DNA from: an uncultured Caulobacterales bacterium
GTDB lineage: Bacteria; Pseudomonadota; Alphaproteobacteria; Caulobacterales; Maricaulaceae
Length of the DNA: 7,644 nt
Reading direction: 5' to 3'
NCBI GenBank assembly: GCA_938007945.1
Contig: CALLME010000158.1
Coordinates: 1-7,644, forward strand
Position 1 is the stretch's first letter, and each line of letters begins with the position of its first letter. The position numbers were made by a program, and so were the translations under genes. Shown here one piece after another: positions 1 through 5,687 of the stretch. The notes under the pieces are model-generated. The model searched no databases, had not been told where the DNA came from, and saw only the letters and a program-made list of their open reading frames with translations.

Positions 1-989
1 CCGTCATTAATTGTACGGCGGAAAAGAACGGGGTAAACCTCTGTCGAGAGCCTCGGTGTACGGCAATGATCATAGAGACGGTCGAGTGCTTTTTCGTGAT
101 GCTCGACCAATTTATTGAGCCGCCTATGCGCGCCGCGAAACGGGATGCCGTGGGCGGGACAAATCAATGTGTCTTTCGGCAGAACGGCTTTAAGTTTCTT
201 GCAGCTATCAATCCAGTCTTGCAGCGGATTGCCTTCAGGTTCTGTTGGCCAAACGGAGACGTTGGAACTGATATTGGGCAGGATTTGATCGCCCGATAGC
301 GCGATTTTAAGCTCTGGACACCAGAGAACAGCATGTTCAGGCGAGTGACCAGAGCCAATAATGACACGCCATTCGCGGCCATTAATGAGGCCCGTATCAC
401 CTTCGACAATGCGGTCATAGCTATGCGGCATAGGCGTTATGGCTTTGCCAAAGCCACCAAAACGCGATTTATAAAGCTCAAGCTGCTCTTCCGTATAGCC
501 TGCCTTTTTATAAAAGTTCAGGCCCTCCCGCGGGGCGACGCTGCCAGTATCTGCGGCCATGAGGCGGCAGAGGAAATACTCGCCGCGCGTCATTACGAGC
601 GGGGCGCCAAATTTACGGCAAATCCATCCTGCGAGGCCACTATGGTCGGGATGCAGGTGGGTGACTATCACGCGGTTGACGGGACGCCCTCCCATTAGTT
701 CCGCGAAGTGTTTGCGCCAAATTTCTTTGCTTTGGGCGCTGCCAATGCCTGTATCAACGATAACCCAACCATCGCCGTCGCGTAGCGCCCAGAGGTTGAT
801 GTGGTTGAGCCCGCGCATAGGCAGTGGGAAGCGAAGCCAGAATACACCATCCGCGACTTCCTGTACGCTGCCCGCTTCAGGGGCGTCATCTACAATGAAT
901 TTTAGTAGCGGCGACGAATTATCCTTTGGCACGACGAGACTTTCGTCATGTGCGGTTGGCGAGGATTTGAAGCGTGTATCTTTTGTCAT
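1..989 (-). CDS. MBL-fold metallo-hydrolase, C-terminus cut by window edge
   Basis: The minus strand is open from an ATG at 989-987 to the window edge: 329 codons with no stop, so the C-terminus lies outside. The protein is a metallo-beta-lactamase-fold hydrolase. The metal-binding signature HLHPDH is at residues 111-116, followed by the other expected ligands: His215 (GSGHSPEH), Asp234 (LSGDQ) and His280 (CPAHG). The strand before the first motif (WVIVDTGIG, about 75-83) is also typical. These features give the usual two-metal site. Residues after about 285 (helical, basic, HRRLNKLVEHHEKALDRL) look like the start of the small C-terminal winged-helix domain seen in LACTB2-type members. No signal peptide or membrane segment is visible, so it is probably cytoplasmic. 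Known substrates of the superfamily include thioesters, lactones and RNA; nothing here selects one. A terminator separates it from carD upstream, so it probably has its own promoter. Confidence 0.9.
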   Translation of the reverse strand, partial: MTKDTRFKSSPTAHDESLVVPKDNSSPLLKFIVDDAPEAGSVQEVADGVFWLRFPLPMRGLNHINLWALRDGDGWVIVDTGIGSAQSKEIWRKHFAELMGGRPVNRVIVTHLHPDHSGLAGWICRKFGAPLVMTRGEYFLCRLMAADTGSVAPREGLNFYKKAGYTEEQLELYKSRFGGFGKAITPMPHSYDRIVEGDTGLINGREWRVIIGSGHSPEHAVLWCPELKIALSGDQILPNISSNVSVWPTEPEGNPLQDWIDSCKKLKAVLPKDTLICPAHGIPFRGAHRRLNKLVEHHEKALDRLYDHCRTPRLSTEVYPVLFRRTIND

Positions 990-994
990 AAGGT

Positions 995-1023
995 TATCTA
1001 GGCGTTTCCGCGCGGTGGGACAA
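995..1023 (-). promoter_or_regulatory. Possible promoter of the MBL gene (weak, near-leaderless)
   Basis: On the minus strand TTGTCC (1023-1018) and TAGATA (1000-995) are separated by 17 bp. The first matches the -35 consensus at 4 of 6 positions and the second the -10 consensus at 3 of 6. Transcription would begin at about the A of the ATG at 989, giving a leaderless message. No convincing Shine-Dalgarno sequence precedes that ATG, which fits. The match is weak and could be chance. Confidence 0.2.
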
Positions 1024-1055
1024 TGCGAGAGTTTGGCAAGGTTGCGCTGGGCTAC

Positions 1056-1091
1056 AAAAAAGGCGAGCCTCCGAATTGGAAACTCGCCTTT
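1056..1091 (-). terminator. Intrinsic terminator of carD
   Basis: Read on the minus strand, AAAGGCGAG (1091-1083) pairs with CTCGCCTTT (1067-1059), and the 3' arm runs into six T residues. The 15-nt loop can add a short inner TCC/GGA pairing. It starts 21 bp after the carD stop, so it ends the carD transcript and insulates the MBL gene downstream. The A-rich flank on the other arm could also give weak termination on the plus strand, but no plus-strand gene enters it. Confidence 0.85.
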
Positions 1092-1111
1092 ATCAGTTTT
1101 ATACGAAAGCT

Positions 1112-1732
1112 CTACGCCGCGGCTTCTTCCTCGCCGTCGTCATTGTCGGCGTTTTTCGCTGCTTCTTTAGCGGCCTTCGCAGCCGCTTTCGCGCGCGCTG
1201 TGTTAAGCGTATCCATGATCTCTTCAATGGCGACGTCGCGATCTACTTTTTTGATGGCGGCGACTTCGCGCACCATGCGGTCGAGAGCGCGTTCATAAAG
1301 TTGACGTTCTGAATAAGACTGCTCGGGTTGCGCGTCTGTACGGTAAAGGTCCCGGACAACTTCTGAGATGAGGATAAGCTCACCTGAGTTGATTTTACCT
1401 TCATACTCTTGGGCGCGACGGCTCCACATTGTGCGTTTTATGCGCGCGCGACCTTTGAGAGTTGTGAAAGAGTCTTTCAAAATATTTTCGTTTGAAAGCG
1501 ACCGCATGCCAGAAAGTGAGGCCTTGTTTGTCGGAACGCGTAGGATCATTTTTTCTTGCTCAAACGACACCACGTAGACTTCGATGTCAAAGCCAGCGAC
1601 GGTTTCTTTCTCAACGGCTGTGACTTGTCCAACACCGTGGGCGGGATAGACAATAAATTGTTTAGGCTTAAAGACTTGAACTTTTGATGGTTTACGTTTG
1701 GTTGTACCTTTACGGATAGGCGCAGTTGCCAT
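1112..1732 (-). CDS. carD: CarD/CdnL-family RNA polymerase-binding regulator
   Basis: This 206-aa protein belongs to the CarD/CdnL family. Members bind the RNA polymerase beta subunit and stabilise the open complex at sigma-70-type promoters, notably rRNA and growth genes. The RNAP-interaction domain spans about residues 22-80 (VYPAHGVGQVTAV, then ILRVPTNKA). The helical C-terminal domain spans about 88-180 and contains MWSRRAQEY, whose Trp103 corresponds to the tryptophan of mycobacterial CarD (W85) that wedges at the upstream bubble edge. EVVRDLYR and the YSERQLYERALDRM helix are also typical. The protein is longer than the roughly 160-170 aa of many homologues, because of a Lys-rich N-terminal lead and an Ala/Lys-rich then acidic tail (about 180-206). 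I chose the ATG at 1732 because AGAGG lies 7 nt upstream. The frame extends to a TTG at 1768, which has no such site. A terminator follows the stop. Confidence 0.93.
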   Translation of the reverse strand: MATAPIRKGTTKRKPSKVQVFKPKQFIVYPAHGVGQVTAVEKETVAGFDIEVYVVSFEQEKMILRVPTNKASLSGMRSLSNENILKDSFTTLKGRARIKRTMWSRRAQEYEGKINSGELILISEVVRDLYRTDAQPEQSYSERQLYERALDRMVREVAAIKKVDRDVAIEEIMDTLNTARAKAAAKAAKEAAKNADNDDGEEEAAA

Positions 1733-1800
1733 GTGGGAACCTCTGAATTTGCGCGTCTGCCACCCCAATTAATGGTGACGCGTCTTAATTAAACAACAAA

Positions 1801-1831
1801 ACGGCGCGGGAGATTTAGGGCTCCGCGCCGT
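1801..1831 (-). promoter_or_regulatory. GC-rich hairpin with trailing U-run in the carD leader
   Basis: ACGGCGCGG (1801-1809) and CCGCGCCGT (1823-1831) form a perfect 9-bp stem with a 13-nt loop. On the minus strand the 3' arm is followed by TTTTGTTGTTT, the layout of an intrinsic terminator. On the plus strand the T-run is poor. No minus-strand gene lies upstream for it to terminate. It sits between the predicted carD promoter and the carD start, so it would be at the very 5' end of the carD message, acting as an attenuator or a stabilising 5' hairpin. Confidence 0.6.
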
Positions 1832-1843
1832 CTAATTTCCTTA

Positions 1844-1872
1844 ATTATAACAGATATATGAGCAAAAATCCA
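1844..1872 (-). promoter_or_regulatory. Predicted carD promoter
   Basis: The minus strand carries an exact TATAAT at 1849-1844. TGGATT at 1872-1867, 17 bp upstream, is a weak -35 (3 of 6). Transcription would start near 1837 and give a leader of roughly 105 nt that begins almost at the hairpin at 1831-1801. The -10 is convincing, the -35 is not. Confidence 0.5.
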
Positions 1873-1986
1873 CCCATCTGTGCATTAAGGAGCACTCACA
1901 GTCGGACTTTCTGATAAATTTCTTCACTTTTAAGCGCTTCAAAGGCGTATCTGCGTGATTTTTTCTATTATCGAGGCATAATCGAA

Positions 1987-2015
1987 AAGACAATGGCGGG
2001 AAGCTATCATATAAG
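1987..2015 (+). promoter_or_regulatory. Predicted promoter of the kbl-tdh operon
   Basis: AAGACA (1987-1992, 4 of 6 to the -35 consensus) and TATAAG (2010-2015, 5 of 6 to the -10) are separated by 17 bp. The predicted start near 2022 leaves a leader of about 30 nt with the Shine-Dalgarno GAGGG at 2042-2046, just before the ATG at 2051. I see no clear operator. The stretch between this promoter and the carD promoter (1873-1986) holds nothing else I can name. Confidence 0.45.
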
Positions 2016-2050
2016 TTCTATGGTCATACCTTAAACGCATCGAGGGCAAT

Positions 2051-3250
2051 ATGAGTTTTTATTCCCATATCACATCTGAATTGACCGCTATCGAAGCGGA
2101 CGGGCTTTATAAGCGTGAGCGGTTAATCGAGAGCGCGCAAACGGCTGAAATTGATGTGGCGAGCAGTGGCGCGACGCAAGAGGTTCTGAATTTTTGCGCG
2201 AATAACTATCTTGGTTTGGCGGATAACAAAGCGCTTGTTAAGGCCAGTAAAGACGCCATGGAGACATTCGGTTTTGGCATGGCAAGTGTGCGCTTTATCT
2301 GCGGCACGCAAACCCAACATAGAGACCTCGAAAAGGCCATTGCTGACTGGCTCGGTTTTGAAGACAGCATACTTTATGCCGCCTGCTTTGATGCCAATGG
2401 AGGCTTATTTGAACCACTCTTTGGACCAGAGGATGCTATCATTTCAGACGCGCTCAACCATGCCTCTATTATTGATGGCATCCGCCTCTGTAAGGCCAAG
2501 CGTTATCGTTACAAGACCTCCGATATGGTCGACCTTGAAGTGCAGCTCAAACAAGCTCGCGAAGACGGCGCGCGCCATATTGTTATCGCGACTGACGGCG
2601 TGTTTTCTATGGACGGTACAATCGCCAAGCTTGACGAGGTTGTGGCGTTGAAGAAAAAATACGACGCTTTGTTGATGGTCGATGACTGTCATGCGACAGG
2701 GTTTCTCGGGGAAGGTGGACGCGGTTCAGCGGCATTTTGTGGCGTTGAAGGAGAGGTGGACTTTCTGACTGGCACGCTAGGTAAAGCGCTCGGCGGGGCG
2801 ATGGGCGGATTTACCTGCGCGCGTGAAAACGTCATTGATATGCTGCGCCAGAAATCTAGGCCGTATCTGTTTTCCAACTCACTCGCCCCAGCACTCGTGG
2901 GCGCGAGCTTGAAAGCGATTGAACTTGCCAAAGACGGGCATGACTTGCGCAGGCAGTTATTTGAAAATGCCGCCCGCTTTCGCGCGGGCATGACTGCGGC
3001 AGGCTTTACGCTCCCAGACGGTGAACATCCTATCATCCCTGTCATGCTCGGAGATGCGAATGTCGCGCAAGAGATGGCGATGAAATTACTCGACGAAGGC
3101 ATTTACGTCACAGGCTTCTTTTTCCCTGTTGTACCCAAAGGGAAAGCGCGCATCCGCACGCAGATGAGCGCTGCGCACACACCCGCCCATATTGACCGCG
3201 CGATTGCAGCCTTTACCAAAGTCGGACGCGAGCTTGGAGTCGTCTCATGA
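2051..3250 (+). CDS. kbl: Glycine C-acetyltransferase (2-amino-3-ketobutyrate CoA ligase)
   Basis: This 399-aa cytosolic enzyme belongs to the pyridoxal-phosphate alpha-oxoamine synthase family. It carries out the second step of threonine breakdown: 2-amino-3-ketobutyrate plus CoA gives glycine plus acetyl-CoA. The PLP-binding lysine is Lys245 in GTLGKALGG. His136 (NHASIIDG), Asp211 and His214 (VDDCHATGF) and Arg369 ([11 protein letters not shown]) are the expected cofactor and substrate residues, each one position later than in the E. coli enzyme. [10 protein letters not shown] near residue 47 is the family N-terminal motif. Length and ends match the family, so the gene looks complete. GAGGG precedes the ATG. 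The 3' end overlaps tdh by ATGA, the E. coli gene order, so the two are co-transcribed and probably translationally coupled. Confidence 0.97.
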   Translation: MSFYSHITSELTAIEADGLYKRERLIESAQTAEIDVASSGATQEVLNFCANNYLGLADNKALVKASKDAMETFGFGMASVRFICGTQTQHRDLEKAIADWLGFEDSILYAACFDANGGLFEPLFGPEDAIISDALNHASIIDGIRLCKAKRYRYKTSDMVDLEVQLKQAREDGARHIVIATDGVFSMDGTIAKLDEVVALKKKYDALLMVDDCHATGFLGEGGRGSAAFCGVEGEVDFLTGTLGKALGGAMGGFTCARENVIDMLRQKSRPYLFSNSLAPALVGASLKAIELAKDGHDLRRQLFENAARFRAGMTAAGFTLPDGEHPIIPVMLGDANVAQEMAMKLLDEGIYVTGFFFPVVPKGKARIRTQMSAAHTPAHIDRAIAAFTKVGRELGVVS

Positions 3251-4293
3251 GCAAAACGATGAAAGCGCTCGTTAAAACCAAAGGCGAAAAAGGCTTGTGG
3301 ATGCAGGACGTAGGCGTGCCGGACATTGCACCCAATGAAGTGCTCATCAAAATCGAGCGTACCGCCATTTGCGGCACCGATATGCATATTTATCGTTGGG
3401 ATGAGTGGGCGCAAAAAAACGTACCTGTGGGTCTTGTCGTGGGTCATGAATATGGCGGCACGGTTGCGGCGATTGGCTCGACAGTCAAACGCGTGAAGGT
3501 CGGCCAACGCGTGACAGGCGAAGGGCATGTCGTTGGCACGCGGTCGAGAAATGCGCGCGCAGGTAAGTTCCACCTCGATCCTGATACCAAAGGCATTGGC
3601 GTGAACTTGCCAGGGGCGTTTGCGCAGTATCTCGCCCTGCCAGAATTTAACGTCATCCCGCTCCCCGATGATTTCCCGCTTGAGATTGCCGCCATAATGG
3701 ACCCGCTCGGTAATGCGGTGCATACGGCGCTCGCATTTGATTTGGTCGGGGAAGATGTCCTCATTACAGGCGCTGGACCTATCGGCATTATGGCGGCGGC
3801 GGTGGCTGAGAAAGCAGGCGCGCGCCGTATCGTGCTGACGGATATCAATGATTGGCGGCTCGATTTCGCCCGTAAAATTGCGCCGCGTACGCGTATGGTC
3901 AATACAATGAATGAAAACTTGCGCACAGTGATGACAAAAATCGGCATGAATGAGGGTTTTGATGTCGGCCTAGAGATGAGCGGCGCAGAGCCTGCGTTTA
4001 ATCAAATGCTCGACACTATGCTGATGGGCGGTAATATCGCTATGCTTGGTATTCCGTCAAAACCGTTCCCGCTCGATTTCGGCAAACTCGTCGGCAAAGC
4101 CCTGACGCTTAAAGGCATTTACGGCCGGCAAATGTATGAGACTTGGTATAAAATGCTTGCGCTCCTCGATAGCGGCCTCGACATGAGCCCGATGATCACG
4201 CACCGCTTCGCCGCCCACGATTTTCAAAAGGCGTTTGATTTGATGGAGACGGGGAAAACGGGGAAAGTCGTTTTGGATTGGACGCAAGTTTAA
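3247..4293 (+). CDS. tdh: L-threonine 3-dehydrogenase, lacking structural-zinc cysteines
   Basis: This 348-aa medium-chain dehydrogenase oxidises L-threonine to 2-amino-3-ketobutyrate with NAD+, feeding Kbl. The catalytic zinc region is intact: Cys42 in [10 protein letters not shown] (E. coli Cys38) and His67-Glu68 in VGHEYGG. The Rossmann motif GAGPIG is at 175-180, followed by Asp199 (LTDIND), which favours [19 protein letters not shown] (289-304) and the C-terminal GKVVLDW are typical of Tdh. The structural-zinc lobe is unusual. Where E. coli has cysteines 93, 96, 99 and 107, this protein has Gly97, Ser100, Ala103 and Asp111, in a colinear, gap-free segment. It should therefore bind only the catalytic zinc. 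GGAG lies 7 nt before the ATG, inside the end of kbl. I see no terminator directly after the stop. Confidence 0.95.
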   Translation: MSKTMKALVKTKGEKGLWMQDVGVPDIAPNEVLIKIERTAICGTDMHIYRWDEWAQKNVPVGLVVGHEYGGTVAAIGSTVKRVKVGQRVTGEGHVVGTRSRNARAGKFHLDPDTKGIGVNLPGAFAQYLALPEFNVIPLPDDFPLEIAAIMDPLGNAVHTALAFDLVGEDVLITGAGPIGIMAAAVAEKAGARRIVLTDINDWRLDFARKIAPRTRMVNTMNENLRTVMTKIGMNEGFDVGLEMSGAEPAFNQMLDTMLMGGNIAMLGIPSKPFPLDFGKLVGKALTLKGIYGRQMYETWYKMLALLDSGLDMSPMITHRFAAHDFQKAFDLMETGKTGKVVLDWTQV

Positions 4294-4311
4294 GGCGGTT
4301 CGCTACAATGC

Positions 4312-4655
4312 TTAGAAAAAATAGATATTGAAGCTTCTGTTTTATCACTCTTACTAACTGAGTTTGCTCCTTATGGAGATATGTATGGTTGTCCCGCGAC
4401 TAGCAAATCTAACTTTGTTTCTGATTTGGAAATTTCGGGAGAGCTTTCTACGAGTTTATAGAAGCGCTTGAGATAGATTTAGGCGCTAAATTTTCAAATT
4501 AGGATTTCTCAGTAATCTGCTATCTTGTGCCCACTGAAGCTGAAGTGATGTCTTTGTTATGGTGGAGGCACGCTGAACGGGATGTATCAGTGGCCGACTT
4601 ATCTAAAATTATTGAGACGAAATTACAAAAGTTGTCCGTTTCAGAGTTTACCTAA
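4312..4655 (+). pseudogene. Decayed DUF1493-like (acyl-carrier-like) gene
   Basis: Two plus-strand frames together read like one small protein of about 115 residues. The first frame (from about 4312, LEKIDIEASVLSLLLTEF, through FVSDLEISGE) breaks near 4440-4446 and stops at 4459-4461. The reading continues in the next frame as FYEFIEALEIDLGAKFSN, an in-frame TAG at 4500-4502, then DFSVICYLVPTEAEV, and later DVSVADLSKIIETKL before TAA at 4653-4655. The order DL-I-G, E-F, DL, N, DFS-Y, then a VADL helix recalls the DUF1493 family of acyl-carrier-like proteins, in which DLGI-GDD and FDF--YF blocks recur. The first frame has no start codon; an ATG at 4308-4310 is one base out of register. It thus carries at least one frameshift, one nonsense codon and a damaged start. 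The family assignment is from memory of the motif pattern; the decay is directly visible. Confidence 0.5.
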
Positions 4656-4800
4656 ACATCTCAATTTCAACTTCCTCAGTTGTAAATATTTATATTACCC
4701 AAATAACCATGCGTGACTTGTGTCTGATGGGCTGTTTTTTGGCTCTTAGATTTAAAAAAGCGGCATTATTTTGGGAAATATACGCAAACTAAGAAAAAAC
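4656..4800. other. A+T-rich intergenic stretch, nothing recognised
   Basis: Between the decayed gene and the GAAC array there is A+T-rich sequence with runs of A and T. I see no credible gene, strong hairpin or repeat in it. The gene-free interval runs on to 5046; its right half holds the operator, promoter and leader elements listed separately. Confidence 0.6.
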
Positions 4801-4807
4801 GATATCT

Positions 4808-4845
4808 GAACCAGGCATGAACCCAACATGAACTGAATATGAACA
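4808..4845 (-). promoter_or_regulatory. Tandem LexA (SOS) operator: four GAAC/GTTC words at 11-bp spacing
   Basis: GAAC occurs at 4808-4811, 4819-4822, 4830-4833 and 4841-4844, each pair separated by exactly 7 bases. Read on the minus strand this is GTTC-N7-GTTC three times in overlap. GTTC-N7-GTTC is the direct-repeat operator of LexA in Alphaproteobacteria. The preceding base is T in all four copies, and the two central copies share CATGAAC. The last word is followed by A, as in the extended form GAACN7GAACA. The array lies directly upstream of -10-like hexamers at 4869 and 4881, so bound LexA would cover the -35 region of a promoter reading into the 5047-6005 cassette. The 11-bp period would also suit a PhoB/OmpR-type response regulator, the main alternative. 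Confidence 0.75.
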
Positions 4846-4868
4846 GAATGTCGCGGCGTGCGTAAACG

Positions 4869-4886
4869 CATAATACAAGACATAAT
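4869..4886 (+). promoter_or_regulatory. Candidate -10 elements downstream of the operator
   Basis: CATAAT occurs twice, at 4869-4874 and 4881-4886, each matching TATAAT at 5 of 6 positions. Neither has a good -35 at 16-18 bp; the corresponding positions fall at the right edge of, or just after, the GAAC array. Transcription from either would start at about 4881-4893 and produce a leader of about 155-165 nt before the first cassette gene. Confidence 0.4.
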
Positions 4887-4969
4887 GCCCTTTTCATAAG
4901 AGTGCGCATCCCTAAACCAAAGATATCACGACCTACCATAGTGCTTGGGGGCGCTGGGGCGTGAGAATT

Positions 4970-4989
4970 GGAGGTGTTGCCCCGCCTCC
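4970..4989 (+). promoter_or_regulatory. GGAGG/CCTCC leader hairpin
   Basis: GGAGG (4970-4974) can pair with CCTCC (4985-4989) around a 10-nt loop. CCTCC is also complementary to the Shine-Dalgarno GGAGG (5037-5041) of the first cassette gene, and GGGGC (4956-4960) could pair with GCCCC (4979-4983). Alternative leader folds are therefore possible. This rests on short complementarities only. Confidence 0.35.
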
Positions 4990-4995
4990 GATTCA

Positions 4996-5027
4996 TGCCC
5001 AGCTCAATTTTGAGCTGGGCAGTTTTT
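4996..5027 (+). terminator. Intrinsic terminator inside the cassette leader
   Basis: TGCCCAGCTCA (4996-5006) and TGAGCTGGGCA (5011-5021) form a perfect 11-bp stem with an ATTT loop, followed by GTTTTTC. The structure ends only about 20 nt before the ATG at 5047, leaving no room for a separate promoter. Transcription from the operator-promoter region must cross it to reach the genes. It is therefore either a conditional attenuator or the end of a short non-coding RNA of about 135-145 nt. Confidence 0.85.
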
Positions 5028-5046
5028 CATATTCTGGGAGGATAAT

Positions 5047-5235
5047 ATGACGACAGATCGAGCGCAGAGTCCTAACGATAGTCTGTCACAAGATGTTATC
5101 CTAAACCTACTTGCGCGTCGATTGACATGTTCAATTGACACGTTGGATTTTCTTTTTGAACAACCAGAGCCGGGTTTATCTGACGCAATGTCGCTTTTAA
5201 TCCCTGATTGCCGTCTTGTGAGTTCAAATGTTTAA
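5047..5235 (+). CDS. Small acidic protein, unrecognised (cassette gene 1)
   Basis: This is a 62-aa protein that I do not recognise. The start is well supported: GGGAGG at 5036-5041 lies 5 nt before the ATG. The composition is acidic (9 Asp/Glu against 4 Arg, no Lys). Residues 14-37 (LSQDVILNLLARRLTCSIDTLD, then FLFEQ) suggest a short amphipathic helical region. There is no signal peptide, no membrane helix and no classical DNA-binding motif; Cys28 and Cys55 are the only cysteines. The stop overlaps the start of the next gene by 8 bp, so the two are probably translationally coupled. As first gene behind the predicted LexA operator and leader terminator, it would be DNA-damage inducible if that reading is right. 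An acidic partner of the basic second protein is one possibility, unproven. Confidence 0.65.
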   Translation: MTTDRAQSPNDSLSQDVILNLLARRLTCSIDTLDFLFEQPEPGLSDAMSLLIPDCRLVSSNV

Positions 5236-5686
5236 GCCGAGCTATAAAATATATAAATCGACATTCCAGGCTCATGCTTTGCCGTCGGAAACGCCGTTGC
5301 AAAGATTACATAAATCTCTCGCAAAAATTGACCATAATAACGTGAGTATTAGGCGTTTAAGTGTATTTGAAAGTCCCGCAATTGCACGAATTCAGTTGCG
5401 CCCCTTCGCGCCGAGCCGATCTAAGCCCACCAGTAATCCGATAAGCAAATTATATACGCGGCGGTCAGATCTCGACTATTTAATTACCGTCAAAGTGACC
5501 TATGCTGACCGATTTCACAAGTCATTCCTTGTTGTCTATGCTGTGCAAGTTTTGCCAAATTCAAGATTTTTTAAATTTGAAAACACGCCTGATTTACCAA
5601 CTCGGCTGCACGGATTTGTAGAAAATTTATTCAAAGCTATGACGTCGCCGATAGGTCAACATGATCCAATTGCTATTGGAGCCTAA
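5228..5686 (+). CDS. Basic 152-aa protein, unrecognised (cassette gene 2)
   Basis: I do not recognise this 152-aa protein. It is strongly basic, with 22 Lys/Arg against 10 Asp/Glu. The N-terminal half (residues 1-80) is polar and rich in Ser, Pro and Arg, and looks extended or disordered (RPFAPSRSKPTS near 58-69). From about 80 to 115 there are alternating hydrophobic stretches (LDYLITVKVTYAD, SFLVVYAVQVL) that look like beta strands. A short helix follows near 124-137 (RLHGFVENLFKAM). There is no signal peptide, membrane segment or catalytic motif I can name. The ATG overlaps the end of the preceding gene and lacks a good Shine-Dalgarno, so translation probably depends on coupling. GC content by eye is clearly lower than in kbl-tdh, which suggests foreign origin. 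A nucleic-acid-binding role is conceivable from the charge alone. Confidence 0.6.
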   Translation: MFKPSYKIYKSTFQAHALPSETPLQRLHKSLAKIDHNNVSIRRLSVFESPAIARIQLRPFAPSRSKPTSNPISKLYTRRSDLDYLITVKVTYADRFHKSFLVVYAVQVLPNSRFFKFENTPDLPTRLHGFVENLFKAMTSPIGQHDPIAIGA

Positions 5687-5687
5687 T

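Noticed and set aside
66..1170. Several plus-strand frames across the left part
   Set aside because: They lie antisense to the MBL-fold gene, whose metal ligands and family pattern are unmistakable.
1733..1768. Longer CarD reading from TTG at 1768
   Set aside because: The added 12 residues have no ribosome site; AGAGG is placed correctly for the ATG at 1732, where the family-like N-terminus begins.
1768..1852. CtrA-type sites (TTAA-N7-TTAA) in the carD/kbl intergenic region
   Set aside because: Several TTAA words occur, but no pair has the required 7-bp gap.
2123..3947. Long minus-strand frames within kbl and tdh (for example 3103-3723)
   Set aside because: They are antisense shadows of two well-conserved enzymes and have no ribosome sites or family resemblance.
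4805..4845. Reading the GAAC array as a Pho box or other OmpR-type site
   Set aside because: The 11-bp period fits, but the core word is GTTC, not the PhoB CTGTCAT, and GTTC-N7-GTTC is the known LexA form in this class. Kept only as the alternative.
4766..4996. 76-codon minus-strand frame opposite the operator and leader
   Set aside because: It lies exactly over the GAAC array, -10 elements and hairpins, has an odd Cys/Phe/Arg-rich composition and no Shine-Dalgarno; those elements explain the sequence better.
4940..5026. tRNA or tmRNA-like 3' end, or 4.5S RNA, in the cassette leader
   Set aside because: No T-loop consensus, no CCA-type end and no SRP core motif; only the terminator hairpin and a short GGAGG/CCTCC pairing are present.
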